A stretch of 64,000 nt of DNA, taken from contig CAJIYW010000001.1 of the NCBI GenBank assembly GCA_905181765.1, forward strand, positions 372,001 to 436,000, given 5' to 3'. This document shows, piece after piece, positions 29,522 through 38,626 of the stretch. Origin of the DNA: Flavobacteriales bacterium UBA6772 (GTDB taxonomy: Bacteria; Bacteroidota; Bacteroidia; Flavobacteriales; Flavobacteriaceae). Every line of letters begins with the position of its first letter. The stretch's first letter is position 1. Made by a program: the position numbers and the translations under genes. The notes beneath the pieces are model-generated. The model was given only the letters and a program-made list of their open reading frames with translations. It ran no database searches and was not told the origin of the DNA.

Positions 29522-30875
29522 CTTTTAGTGGGTTGATCCAATATTTATGTTTAAATGTGTCTTTCAGGTCCATTAAATTTGCAGAAGGATCAATGAATTG
29601 TTGACTAAATCGACCATTCAAAGATACATAACTTTCCACAAAAACTGCTACATTTTGATGTCCTTGATTCTTAAAGTGATTGCCTAAGTATTGCCCATAT
29701 TCCAAAATCATATCTGGTTGAAAACTCATTTGTTTTTGTTGCACATCAGAAAGAAAATCATTATTATTTACATAAAAAAAGGAGTTCGTTTTTGAATTTA
29801 CAATTTTAAAAACTGAATTTCCTTTTTTTTCCATCAGCATTACACGCCAAGAAAAACGATATCCTTGTTCATTCCAAAATAATTCTCCGGGATATAGCAA
29901 GTACCTCCAAGGAATAAGCAATTGTAATAAAAGAAAGGCTAGTATAATAAATTTAGATAGTTTACGAACCTTATAATGTTCAATTTGAATAATTGGTTTA
30001 TTTAATGCATGCGTTTTAATTTTAAATATTTGAAGTATTCTCTCGATACATACCAATATTCGAAGATGAACCTTCGCATCGAAAAAGATAATTGTAGATA
30101 ATATCATTATGTATGGAAACATTCCAATTGGAAAAAGAATCCGAGTTGCTATGTGAAATACTACCACTAAAAAAAAAGCAAAAGAACGTGTTTTTTTGAA
30201 TATTAATAAGAAAGGAATACTAAGGTCATAGAACATTCCTCCCCAACTCATAAAAAAATGAAACCATTCCTGTTGCATTATGGTTTGACCAACAAAGGGA
30301 AGATCATATTTAGATTTTAACCATAATTTTAGAGGCATTGCTTTTATTAACCAATCAGAGTTTATCTTCGTAAGACCTGCATATAAATAGACAATACCTA
30401 ACATTAACTTTAAACTATCAATGGTCCAGTTTGGAACCATTTTATATGATTTTTTTCTTGAGATAGCATCCATTGAAAACTGGGCGCTACATGGTAAAAA
30501 AAGCATTATAAAACTCACTACAGATACAAAATAGTAATGATTTAGATAGGTAGTTTTATCCATTAACTCAATATACGTAAAGCTTAAAAAGAAAACTAAA
30601 ATTGACAATCGATATTTATATCCAATAGCTACCAAAAAAGCAGCAATACCACATATTAAAAATAAAAGATAAGTAAATGTTCCAAGGGGTTTAACAAATT
30701 CAAATCCGTAATAAGAGAAATGAAAAATAGGATCTATATATAACGAATGAATCCAACCTTTTGAACAAAATCGGAGAATACTAACAAACATTAAAAGACC
30801 AAAAAATATTCTAAACACTGCCAAAGGAGCCGCATTAGTTTGATGTTTAAAATAATTAGTTATTCTTATTTTCAT
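29502..30875 (-). CDS. HTTM-domain membrane protein, vitamin-K-dependent gamma-carboxylase-like
   Basis: 457 aa with multiple membrane segments in the first 330 residues and a soluble C-terminal domain. It shows the carboxylase-family signatures: AGLTKINSDWL with Lys170 where the animal enzyme has its catalytic base lysine, FHIATRILFPIGMFPYIML with a conserved His, and GYRFSWRVML. Animal relatives carboxylate glutamates to make calcium-binding Gla residues. The role of bacterial relatives is largely undefined. Here it sits between an imelysin lipoprotein and a TonB receptor and is coupled to the latter by overlap, so a role in metal uptake is likely; a Glu-modifying activity is speculative. 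Confidence 0.88.
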   Translation of the reverse strand: MKIRITNYFKHQTNAAPLAVFRIFFGLLMFVSILRFCSKGWIHSLYIDPIFHFSYYGFEFVKPLGTFTYLLFLICGIAAFLVAIGYKYRLSILVFFLSFTYIELMDKTTYLNHYYFVSVVSFIMLFLPCSAQFSMDAISRKKSYKMVPNWTIDSLKLMLGIVYLYAGLTKINSDWLIKAMPLKLWLKSKYDLPFVGQTIMQQEWFHFFMSWGGMFYDLSIPFLLIFKKTRSFAFFLVVVFHIATRILFPIGMFPYIMILSTIIFFDAKVHLRILVCIERILQIFKIKTHALNKPIIQIEHYKVRKLSKFIILAFLLLQLLIPWRYLLYPGELFWNEQGYRFSWRVMLMEKKGNSVFKIVNSKTNSFFYVNNNDFLSDVQQKQMSFQPDMILEYGQYLGNHFKNQGHQNVAVFVESYVSLNGRFSQQFIDPSANLMDLKDTFKHKYWINPLKDEIKGF

Positions 30876-30916
30876 ATTAAAAAAAAAGGTACTCTTGTTT
30901 TAAAAAGAGAACCTTT
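30876..30916 (-). terminator. Terminator-like hairpin between imelysin and HTTM genes
   Basis: On the minus strand a 12-bp stem (AAAGGTTCTCTT with AAGAGTACCTTT, one mismatch) is followed at once by about nine Ts, ending at the HTTM ATG. It lies inside an otherwise co-oriented gene run, so it may lower expression of the downstream HTTM-receptor pair. Confidence 0.7.
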
Positions 30917-30943
30917 ATATAATGAATTATATTAAAATTACGA

Positions 30944-32053
30944 TTAATCTCCATCAGCATCAATATAATCTACGGAAATACTCAAAACGGACAGTAAATC
31001 AGTTTTTAACAAAATAACGCCTTCCTGAAGTTTATCAAAAACATTTATCATAAGGCTATTATTAGTAATTATCTGATCTGCAAAGTTATCATCAAGATTG
31101 TTAATCAACTGTTCCGATTCATCAAACTTTGTAATGATAGCTGAACTAAGATTATCAGTCTCTGTCATGTAGTCTAAATAACTTTTAAGAGATGCTCCTG
31201 TACCCGTAGAATTATAAGTTTCCCCTTTAAAAAAACCTTTAACAGCCTTAAGAGCTTCTAAAGATAATTCTTTAGACTTTGTTGAATTATAATAAGCTTC
31301 AACATTTCCTACTCTTGCATTTTTTGCAGAAAAAACACCTGCAGGAATACCAAATTTATTAGTTCTTAATCCTTTTTCAAAATAATATATAAAGTCATTT
31401 GTTAACATATTTAGACTAGAAGTTGCAGAGTTTTCAGAAGAACTTACAAAAACATCTCTTGATACAATCCAGTTTTGAGAAACTATTTCAGTAATATCAA
31501 CCATTTGAGAAACAACAGCTTGTAAGTAATTCAAGTAAGCTATATTCTCAATATTTTGGTAAAAAAGAAGCGTACTCGTATTGTTAGCTTTTAAACCAAA
31601 TAATAAATAATCTAAAGTAGGGAATCCTTGAGCTACCCAATTGTTATTATTTGTTTCTAGATCATAATCACCCGTGCTGATATTATTTTCGATTTTTGAT
31701 ACACTAGCAGGATATGTATTCATTTTTTGGATAAAATAAACCTCTTCTGCTTTCAAAATATTAAACATTTCAATATGTTGCCATATTTTATAGGCTTCAA
31801 ACCAACGCGCCTGAACTTCTTCTAAATTAACTAGATTTTTAGTATTCGTGAATAAGGTAACACTCTCCTCTAATTGCACAATTTTTTGAGTAAAATCCTC
31901 AAAAGCAGGCAAGATGATATTATCAGTTACATTTTCTAATATTTGTTGGCGATCAAAATTATCAACTAAGCCTTCGTCTAATTCAGCAGTATTTGAACAG
32001 GAAAAAGAGATAAAAAGAACAATTAATATATAAAAATTGTGTTTTTTCTTCAT
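30944..32053 (-). CDS. Imelysin-family lipoprotein
   Basis: 369 aa. Lipoprotein signal with the lipidated Cys in FISFSCSN (residue 19). The rest is helical with imelysin-family patterns: ARWFEAYKIWQHIEMFNI with an HxxE-type motif, WVAQGFPTLDYLLFGL, and AVKGFFKGETYNSTG. Imelysin-like proteins are iron-regulated surface or periplasmic proteins of iron uptake, related to the EfeO M75 domain. It is the second lipoprotein of the locus, after the DUF4856 protein, and has its own predicted promoter. Confidence 0.85.
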   Translation of the reverse strand: MKKKHNFYILIVLFISFSCSNTAELDEGLVDNFDRQQILENVTDNIILPAFEDFTQKIVQLEESVTLFTNTKNLVNLEEVQARWFEAYKIWQHIEMFNILKAEEVYFIQKMNTYPASVSKIENNISTGDYDLETNNNNWVAQGFPTLDYLLFGLKANNTSTLLFYQNIENIAYLNYLQAVVSQMVDITEIVSQNWIVSRDVFVSSSENSATSSLNMLTNDFIYYFEKGLRTNKFGIPAGVFSAKNARVGNVEAYYNSTKSKELSLEALKAVKGFFKGETYNSTGTGASLKSYLDYMTETDNLSSAIITKFDESEQLINNLDDNFADQIITNNSLMINVFDKLQEGVILLKTDLLSVLSISVDYIDADGD

Positions 32054-32070
32054 ACAAAAAGTTTAAAATA

Positions 32071-32102
32071 CAAGGTGGAAATCAAAAATCGATTCCACCT
32101 TG
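32071..32102. repeat. 12-bp inverted repeat at the predicted imelysin transcription start
   Basis: CAAGGTGGAA(A)TC (32071-32083) and GATTCCACCTTG (32091-32102) are complementary over 12 bp with one bulged A. The repeat directly abuts the -7 box at 32103-32110, so it overlaps the expected start of transcription. It could be an operator for a dimeric regulator or a 5'-UTR hairpin. It lacks a T-run next to the stem, so it is a poor terminator. Confidence 0.7.
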
Positions 32103-32133
32103 CAAAAATAATATATTTAAGTTAAAATAACAA
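32103..32133 (-). promoter_or_regulatory. Promoter for the imelysin gene (TTG-N20-TATTTTTG)
   Basis: On the minus strand, TTG (plus 32131-32133) and TATTTTTG (plus 32103-32110) are 20 nt apart, as expected for the Bacteroidota housekeeping sigma factor. The ATG is 50 nt downstream, past the inverted repeat. Confidence 0.55.
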
Positions 32134-32144
32134 CAGGTATCTAT

Positions 32145-33344
32145 TTATATTTTAGCTTCTATTTGAGCAGCCATTGCATTAAGCTCTTCTGCAGTTCTAT
32201 CCCAAAAACCATTACCAGCTTCAAGTTTTGATAACATTTCAGCTACTTCAGCATGAGAAAAATAAGATACTCCATCAGCGTTATACGTGAACTGTAGACT
32301 TAAAACAAAACCATATCCTTCCGAAAGTCCATGAAAAAAAGAAGCATAATCGACGTCCGTTCCACCTAGTTTATCTGCAGCACCTCTTAAATAATATGCA
32401 GCTTTGTGCAGAATTACTCTAGACATTTTAGTTTTTACAATTTTTGCTTGAGCATCTCTTAAAGCGGAGTCGCTGCCAACAATAGCAGCTCTACCTAATT
32501 TAAATGCATCATAAATTTCAGTGGCAAGACCTGGCTCTTCGCCACCGTCTGCATTCACTTTCTTAAGGTATTTATTAAATAATACACCGTTACCTTGAGG
32601 GGCAACTGCCATCGTAATATCATCCTCTTGTCCGTATACATATCCAAGACCCTCATCAAAATGATGTTCCATCTTTGTGTAAGCTCCTGCTTCTAGTCCC
32701 GTAGCATCATTATCAACATCATCTCCAATTTTAGCAGCACTTAGGTAACCGTAAGCCACCTGATCCATAACTAAAGCACCTATAAGAGACTTCGCAAATA
32801 CTTGATTTAGCTCCATTCCTTTTCCGTTGATTCGAACAGTTCTACCTCCAGCTCCAGTATGAGATCCTGCGACTCCTGCTGCAGCATCTGTATTGAAATT
32901 AGTAGAAACATCTTCGGCATATGCAGTAAGAAATCCTGCAATTTTAGGTTGAACAGATGCATCACCGTAGGCAGCAGTCTTATTTCCTAATTTTTTTCCA
33001 GAATTATTTAAGACTTCAATAGCATCTATTTCTTCTTGAGTAGCGCCATCTTCAGCAGTAAAACCAATACCCTCATTAAACATTTGTAAAAGAGCAGCTG
33101 CAGAAACATCCTCATCATTAAGTTTGTTAAATAAAGATGCTGCCATATCTAATCTAGCCGTTTGACCACCATAACTAACAGTACTCTCTCCACCCCTCTG
33201 AAACAAGTACGTGTTTGGTGCAATGATTTCTTCTGTAATAGGATCTACAGGAATTACTGGATCTGTATCGTTATTGCAAGATACGTTGGCCATCATAATA
33301 ATTGAGACCATAAATAATTTAATTGAATTGTAGTAAAACTTCAT
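32145..33344 (-). CDS. DUF4856 lipoprotein of the iron-type locus
   Basis: 399 aa. Lipoprotein signal with the lipid Cys in ANVSCNND (residue 23), then an acidic linker. The mature domain is alanine-rich and helical, with KMEHHFDEGLGYVYG in the middle, a histidine/acid cluster that could bind metal. The family assignment (DUF4856) rests on recognition of this pattern and of the neighbours, not on a search. DUF4856 genes often sit next to imelysin-like genes in Bacteroidota. It is the first gene of the locus and has the best promoter match in the window. Confidence 0.85.
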   Translation of the reverse strand: MKFYYNSIKLFMVSIIMMANVSCNNDTDPVIPVDPITEEIIAPNTYLFQRGGESTVSYGGQTARLDMAASLFNKLNDEDVSAAALLQMFNEGIGFTAEDGATQEEIDAIEVLNNSGKKLGNKTAAYGDASVQPKIAGFLTAYAEDVSTNFNTDAAAGVAGSHTGAGGRTVRINGKGMELNQVFAKSLIGALVMDQVAYGYLSAAKIGDDVDNDATGLEAGAYTKMEHHFDEGLGYVYGQEDDITMAVAPQGNGVLFNKYLKKVNADGGEEPGLATEIYDAFKLGRAAIVGSDSALRDAQAKIVKTKMSRVILHKAAYYLRGAADKLGGTDVDYASFFHGLSEGYGFVLSLQFTYNADGVSYFSHAEVAEMLSKLEAGNGFWDRTAEELNAMAAQIEAKI

Positions 33345-33878
33345 AATAATTGTTTTTTCGCCTTTTATTTAGACTTATTAAAAATAAAATTGTTCATTTT
33401 TTATGCAAATATAATAAACACTTTTAATTCTCACAATGCTTATTTAGAATAAATTAAAATAAAAATTTAAAAATTATATAACTAACTGAAATGCTGTTAT
33501 TTAAAATAAAAATATATTTTTAAAATTTAACTAAAACCAGAAAAAAAATGAAAATCTTAATAAAAATTCTATTAAATTAGTGTCTATTAATAAGGAAAAG
33601 GAACGACTAGAACTAAGCAAATCTTCTAACCTAAAAGTTATAAAGCTGACCACGCTTAATCCAAATTCAATAAAAGCAATCTTTACTCTTTTGAATATTC
33701 TAATTAATCTGAATACACACTAATTTCAATAGTTAAGAGGCCATATGTTTAATTTGTTCTATAATTTGAAATTCCTTAAAAATTTTATAATATTCTTTTT
33801 ATTTCCTCTAAAAAACTTTACGAATATAATTTTGAATTGAATCTTTACACTCTTAAATAAAAATATAATTTTAATAAA
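33345..33878. other. AT-rich intergenic region upstream of the iron-type locus
   Basis: 534 bp without a credible gene. It contains the DUF4856 promoter at its left end. The rest shows no repeat or structure that I can support; it presumably once held the promoter of the decayed receptor that follows. Confidence 0.55.
33406..33436 (-). promoter_or_regulatory. Promoter of the DUF4856 gene (TTG-N20-TATATTTG)
   Basis: Minus-strand TTG (plus 33434-33436) and TATATTTG (plus 33406-33413) are separated by 20 nt. The start codon is about 60 nt downstream. Both elements match the Bacteroidota consensus. Confidence 0.6.
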
Positions 33879-36092
33879 ATGAGAATTAGTATTACTGCTA
33901 CTATAGCATTATCTACTCCCACAATTCACATAAATACAAGAAAGAGTCTTTAAATTCTATTCAGAAATGAAATTATTATTTCTACCAATGATATATTCGA
34001 AACAAATATTTAACAAAACATAAAACAGGTTCTAAGTACTAATTATCATCTAAAGAATTACAGAAATTTAGCTTTACAGAAGTGAACAGAGTTTTAAAAA
34101 CTGTTCCAAGGTTTAGTCATTTATGAGGAGGATGGATTCTCACTAAGACCAAATATTAGTCTAATAGTAACATCTCTAGAAATAAGTTCTAAAATTATAC
34201 TATTAGAAGATGGTTTATTTATTGCGTCCGATTCTAATAGCGCATCTTATGCCTTCTACTTCCTTACAATTCCTAGAATGGATGCTGTAGAAGTATTAAA
34301 AGGTAGTAGTCAAGTACAATATGGTCCATCAACAACAGGAGGTGCTATCAATATGATTTCGACTCAAATACCTGCTGAATTTGGCGGAAAAGTAAGAGCA
34401 AGTTATGGTAGTTTTAATTCCAACCAACTGCATGCTAAAATTGGTGGTGGAAACAGCATCTTTAGTTATATGGTGGAATATTTAAACTATGGTTCAGACG
34501 GTTTTAAAACATTAAGCGAAGTTGCTCTAGCTGGTTTCAATAAAAATGATGTTGTTGCTAAATTTAAAACAAATTTATCCTAGCTGCTATTGCAAAACAA
34601 TCCTTGGAATTTAAGTTTCAATATGCAGATGAAGTTGGTAACGAAACATATTTAGGATTATCTGAAGAAGATTTTAATGCGAATCCATTTTCTAGATACG
34701 CTGCTTCTAATAAAGATAAAATGACCACAGATCATTCGCAATACATGTTAACACATACGCTAGAGTTTTCTAAAAACCTAAGAATTACTACTACGGCGTA
34801 TCAAAATAACTTTGCTAGAAATTGGTACAAATTAAATGATGTTACTTTTAACGGAGATAAGCAAAAGATAGCTAATATTTTAGCAGATACTTCTACATTA
34901 TCAGATCATTTTACTATTGTAAATGGTAGTGCAAACTCTGCTGCAGATGCTCTAGGTATAAAAGCTAATAATAGAAAATATTATGCACAGGGTATTCAAA
35001 CAAAACTAGATTATCATTGGTATATGGGTGATACATTTCATGATGTAGAAATTGGTTTTAGATTCCATTATGATGAAGAAGATCGTTTTCAATGGGTAGA
35101 TAAATACAGTATTTCTAATGAGGGTGCTATGACTTTAACCACTGCAGGAATACCTGGCACAAATGCTAACAGAATTAGCAGTGCTAATGCTTTTGCTTCT
35201 TATGTTACTTATAAATTAAAATATAACAATTGGACGTTCACTCCAGGTGTTCGATATGAAAACATTAAACTACAGAGAGAAGATTTTGGTAAAAGCGATG
35301 TAAACAGAACAGGCGTTGATTTAGCAACAAGAGAAAATGCTGTAGCTGTCTTTATTCCTGGAATAGGAACCAACTATAAATTTAATAACGATTTCTCTAT
35401 GATTTGGTGGATTACACAAAGGTTTTTCTCCTCCGGGAAATCAAGACGGGCAGGCACCTGAAGAGAGTATCAATTACGAATTAGGTACACGTTTTAACAT
35501 CGGGAGTTTAAAAGGAGAATTTGTTGGATTCTTTAATGATTATTCAAATCTTTTAGGAAGCGATTTGGCTGCAAGTGGTGGTACTGGTTCTTTAGACCAA
35601 TTTAATGCAGGCGAAGTAAATGTAAACGGATTTGAACTTTTACTAAACTATAATTTAGTGAGAAAGGGAAATAAATTTTCTGTACCAATCTCTCTTGGAT
35701 ATACATATACTAATTCAGAGTTTCAAAATGCCTTTGGTAGTTCAGATGGTTTATCATCCAATACTTCTGGAGATGAAATGCCATACATCCCCAAACACCA
35801 ATTCAATACTACGCTTTCAATAGAGCATTCAGATTTTGAAATCAACCTAAACGGAAGATTCAATGGGGAATTTAGAACACAAGCAGGTGCAGGAAGTATT
35901 CCTTATAATGAAAAAGTAGCCTCAAATTTTATTGTAGATATTTCTGCAAAGTATGCTATGACTAAAAGATTGAATTTAACTACAAACATCATTAATGTGT
36001 TTAACAATACATATGCAGTTTCTAGAGTTCCTTCAGGTTTAAGACCAGGACATCCATTCGGAATTTACGGTGGTTTAGAATTCAGCTTTTAG
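33879..36092 (+). pseudogene. Decayed TonB-dependent receptor (FecA-like)
   Basis: Fragments in different frames spell out one receptor. The N-terminus (MRISITATIALSTPTI) hits a stop at 33951. KTGSKY is followed by a stop at 34040, then LSSKELQKFSFTEVNRVLKTVP hits a stop at 34124. A frame change leads into YEEDGFSLRPNISL, SSKIILLEDG, MDAVEVLKGSSQVQYGPSTTGG and the barrel. Further shifts lie near 34581 and 35402, and the barrel ends at 36092 with ...GLEFSF. Plug motifs are eroded (the usual LRG-T-ERSSK region reads IVTSLEISSK). The N-terminal damage is too extensive for sequencing error, so I call a real pseudogene; the two later single-base shifts could be either. Confidence 0.88.
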
Positions 36093-36109
36093 ATAAAAAT
36101 TTCTATTTT

Positions 36110-36141
36110 AAAAAGCGTGCTATTAATTAGCGCGCTTTTTT
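36110..36141. terminator. Bidirectional terminator overlapping the 5'-nucleotidase stop codon
   Basis: AAAAAGCG-T-GCTA pairs with TAGC-G-CGCTTTTT (one G-U pair). The stem encodes the last residues (KKRAN) of the minus-strand gene. It can serve both the receptor pseudogene and the nucleotidase. Confidence 0.75.
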
Positions 36142-37640
36142 GTCTCTAATTTTAAGTAGGCAATTACTACTTTTCTAATATCTACAGACAACTCTTTTCC
36201 TGAAGGTTTATAAATTTTTAAAATACCCACACTTTTGTCTGATAAAAAAGGAATATCCAAGCCCTTTAATAAGTAATCTGAAAATGCAACTGTATAGGTC
36301 TTAGTTTCATTTAATGATTTCCCTCTAATATACCAAACCTTATCTACTACAGTAGCATTGTATCTTTGTAAATAAGCACCTGTGCCTTCTGCTAGTTTTC
36401 CATATTGTAAAACCCGTTTTAGCAGGCGTCCTGTAATATCTACTTTTAAAACAGCACCTCCATAAGGCAATACTCTAAAAATATCTACTGCAGTAATAGC
36501 ATCACTTAATTGATCATCTATCCTTATAGAACCACCATTTACAAGGGCGGCATCTACGTTATTATTAAACCCAAAAGACATTGCTTTTGTGATAACAGAA
36601 CCTAAGTTAGTTTGTGTGCTTCTAATAGGGCCGTCTCGACCGTCTAAAGGAATATTTGCAGTATACACAACTTCAGCAGGATTACTGATAATATCTTTTA
36701 GCTTTGTATTTAAGATATCTTGCCATTTAGTTACAATAGCAGCTACTTTTTCATCCTCTTTAATAGCGCTATTAATTTCTTTTAATTCTGAAGTTACCAA
36801 AGTCTTCTTCGTTTTTTTATCATAAGAAATTCTATGTACAAAAACCGTTTTAGCATTTGCATCTGCTTTAGAAATCTGTACATCACCCACAAAATTCATA
36901 CTATTTTCGTGTTCATGTCCGCCCATAATTAAAGGTAAGTTAGGTAACAACTTTGCAATTTTTTTATCATTAGCTAATTTTACGTGGGTCAACCCAAAGA
37001 CTACGTCTACACGGTCTTTTAAAGCCGCATAGGACGCTTTTGCTTCTGCAAACACATTTCCGTACTCCACATGATCTTTAGGGTTAGATGGTATACAAAC
37101 ACTTATAAACCCTATTTTTATTTCTGTGCCGTCTGCATCTGTGAACTCTTTTACAAAGGTTTTATTTACCGGTTGTTGTTTGCCTTTTCTTTCTTTGTAA
37201 AAAGATCTCACCGTATCTTTTGTCTTTAATTTTACATTTGCAGAAATCCACGGAAAATTACTTTCATTCAATCTTTTTTGAAGATCATCTTTAGAAACAT
37301 CAAACTCATGATTTCCAAAAGCTACCAAATCAAAATTCATGGCATTCATTACTTCTACCATTTGTTTTCCTTTTACACGCTCACCTCCTACTTTTAAAGT
37401 TCCTATTAAAGATGGATTCAGAAAATCTCCTGCCATAAAAAGCATTGTGTTTTTATTTTGTTTCAGTAAATCTTTATGAACCGTTTCTACCCTTGCCATT
37501 CCGCCAAAAGCACCACCTTGTATTGGGGCAATCTCATAGACATCATTTAGTTGTAAAAAGGTAAAGTTAATTACACCATCATTTTTTTTGCAAGAAGTAA
37601 ATAAAATAAGGGTTAATAGGAATATTTTAATAATTTTCAT
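36123..37640 (-). CDS. 5'-nucleotidase / UDP-sugar hydrolase family lipoprotein
   Basis: 505 aa. Lipoprotein signal with the lipid Cys in LILFTSCKKND (residue 17). N-terminal metallophosphatase motifs are in order: LQLNDVYE, AGDFLNP, GNHEFD, GLTHV and GGHEHEN. The C-terminal nucleotidase domain holds LVNGGSIRID and FRVLPYGG. It is probably periplasmic or surface-bound, releasing phosphate and nucleosides from nucleotides. The substrate range cannot be read from sequence. Confidence 0.9.
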   Translation of the reverse strand: MKIIKIFLLTLILFTSCKKNDGVINFTFLQLNDVYEIAPIQGGAFGGMARVETVHKDLLKQNKNTMLFMAGDFLNPSLIGTLKVGGERVKGKQMVEVMNAMNFDLVAFGNHEFDVSKDDLQKRLNESNFPWISANVKLKTKDTVRSFYKERKGKQQPVNKTFVKEFTDADGTEIKIGFISVCIPSNPKDHVEYGNVFAEAKASYAALKDRVDVVFGLTHVKLANDKKIAKLLPNLPLIMGGHEHENSMNFVGDVQISKADANAKTVFVHRISYDKKTKKTLVTSELKEINSAIKEDEKVAAIVTKWQDILNTKLKDIISNPAEVVYTANIPLDGRDGPIRSTQTNLGSVITKAMSFGFNNNVDAALVNGGSIRIDDQLSDAITAVDIFRVLPYGGAVLKVDITGRLLKRVLQYGKLAEGTGAYLQRYNATVVDKVWYIRGKSLNETKTYTVAFSDYLLKGLDIPFLSDKSVGILKIYKPSGKELSVDIRKVVIAYLKLETKKRAN

Positions 37641-37681
37641 AATTAAATACGTTGTATGCTACTGGTTCTTTTTATTAAATG

Positions 37682-38542
37682 CTAGAAGTTAAAAACTTCC
37701 AACGCTTTATTGTAGGCACTCTCAAAACTCATTGCCTTTATATTGGTATCTACTTTTTGTTGGTTAAAGTAAGAAATTAATTTTTCTGTTGGCATGTTTC
37801 CTGTTAGTTCATCCTTTGCCATTGGACAGCCCCCATAGCCTTTTATAGCACCATCAAAACGATAGCAACCTGCATTAAAAGCAGCGCTTACTTTTTCATG
37901 CCATTTGTCTGGTGCAGTGTGCAAGTGTGCGCCAAATTCAATTTTTGAATAGGCAGGAATTAAGTTAGAAAATAAATAATCTATTACTTCGGGTGAAGAA
38001 CTGCCAATAGTGTCTGACAGCGATAGTATTTGCACTCCCATTTTAGATAATCTCTCTGTCCATTCTCCTACAATATCTAAATTCCAAGGATCTCCATAAG
38101 GATTTCCAAAACCCATGGACAAATAAGCAACTACTTCTTTTTTAGATTTATCTGCAATGCTTAAAATTTCGTCTAAGGCTGTAATAGATTCTGCAATGGT
38201 TTTGTGCGTATTACGCATTTGAAAATTTTCTGAAATCGAAAATGGATATCCTAAATAGTCTATTTCTTCAAATTGTGCGGCATCTTTTGCGCCTCTTACA
38301 TTGGCAATAATTGCCAATAATTTACTATTGGTTTTAGACAAATCTAACTTTGCTAAAACAGCCGCAGTGTCCCGCATTTGGGGTATCGCTTTTGGAGAAA
38401 CAAAACTACCAAAATCTATGGTATCAAAACCTACATTTAAAAGCGTATTGATATACAATGCTTTTTTTTCTGTAGGAATAAAATGCGATTTTATGCCTTG
38501 CATGGCATCTCTTGGGCATTCTATAATTTTGACTTTTTTCAT
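37682..38542 (-). CDS. Hydroxymethylglutaryl-CoA lyase family protein
   Basis: 286 aa, a TIM-barrel HMGL-like enzyme. It starts VKIIECPRDAMQGI (the family's EVGPRDGLQ equivalent), has SLSDTIGSSSPE and GAHLHT in the middle, and the signature GCPMAKDELTGNMPTE with its active-site Cys near the end. The expected reaction is cleavage of HMG-CoA to acetyl-CoA and acetoacetate in leucine breakdown. The N-terminal motif departs from the consensus, so a related acyl-CoA lyase activity is possible. Confidence 0.88.
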   Translation of the reverse strand: MKKVKIIECPRDAMQGIKSHFIPTEKKALYINTLLNVGFDTIDFGSFVSPKAIPQMRDTAAVLAKLDLSKTNSKLLAIIANVRGAKDAAQFEEIDYLGYPFSISENFQMRNTHKTIAESITALDEILSIADKSKKEVVAYLSMGFGNPYGDPWNLDIVGEWTERLSKMGVQILSLSDTIGSSSPEVIDYLFSNLIPAYSKIEFGAHLHTAPDKWHEKVSAAFNAGCYRFDGAIKGYGGCPMAKDELTGNMPTEKLISYFNQQKVDTNIKAMSFESAYNKALEVFNF

Positions 38543-38626
38543 CTACTCAAAGATATATAAAGAATCTGATTTCTAAGATATTTTTAATTTGAATGTTGCA
38601 TTCTTTTCAATAGATTCGCAATGTAA

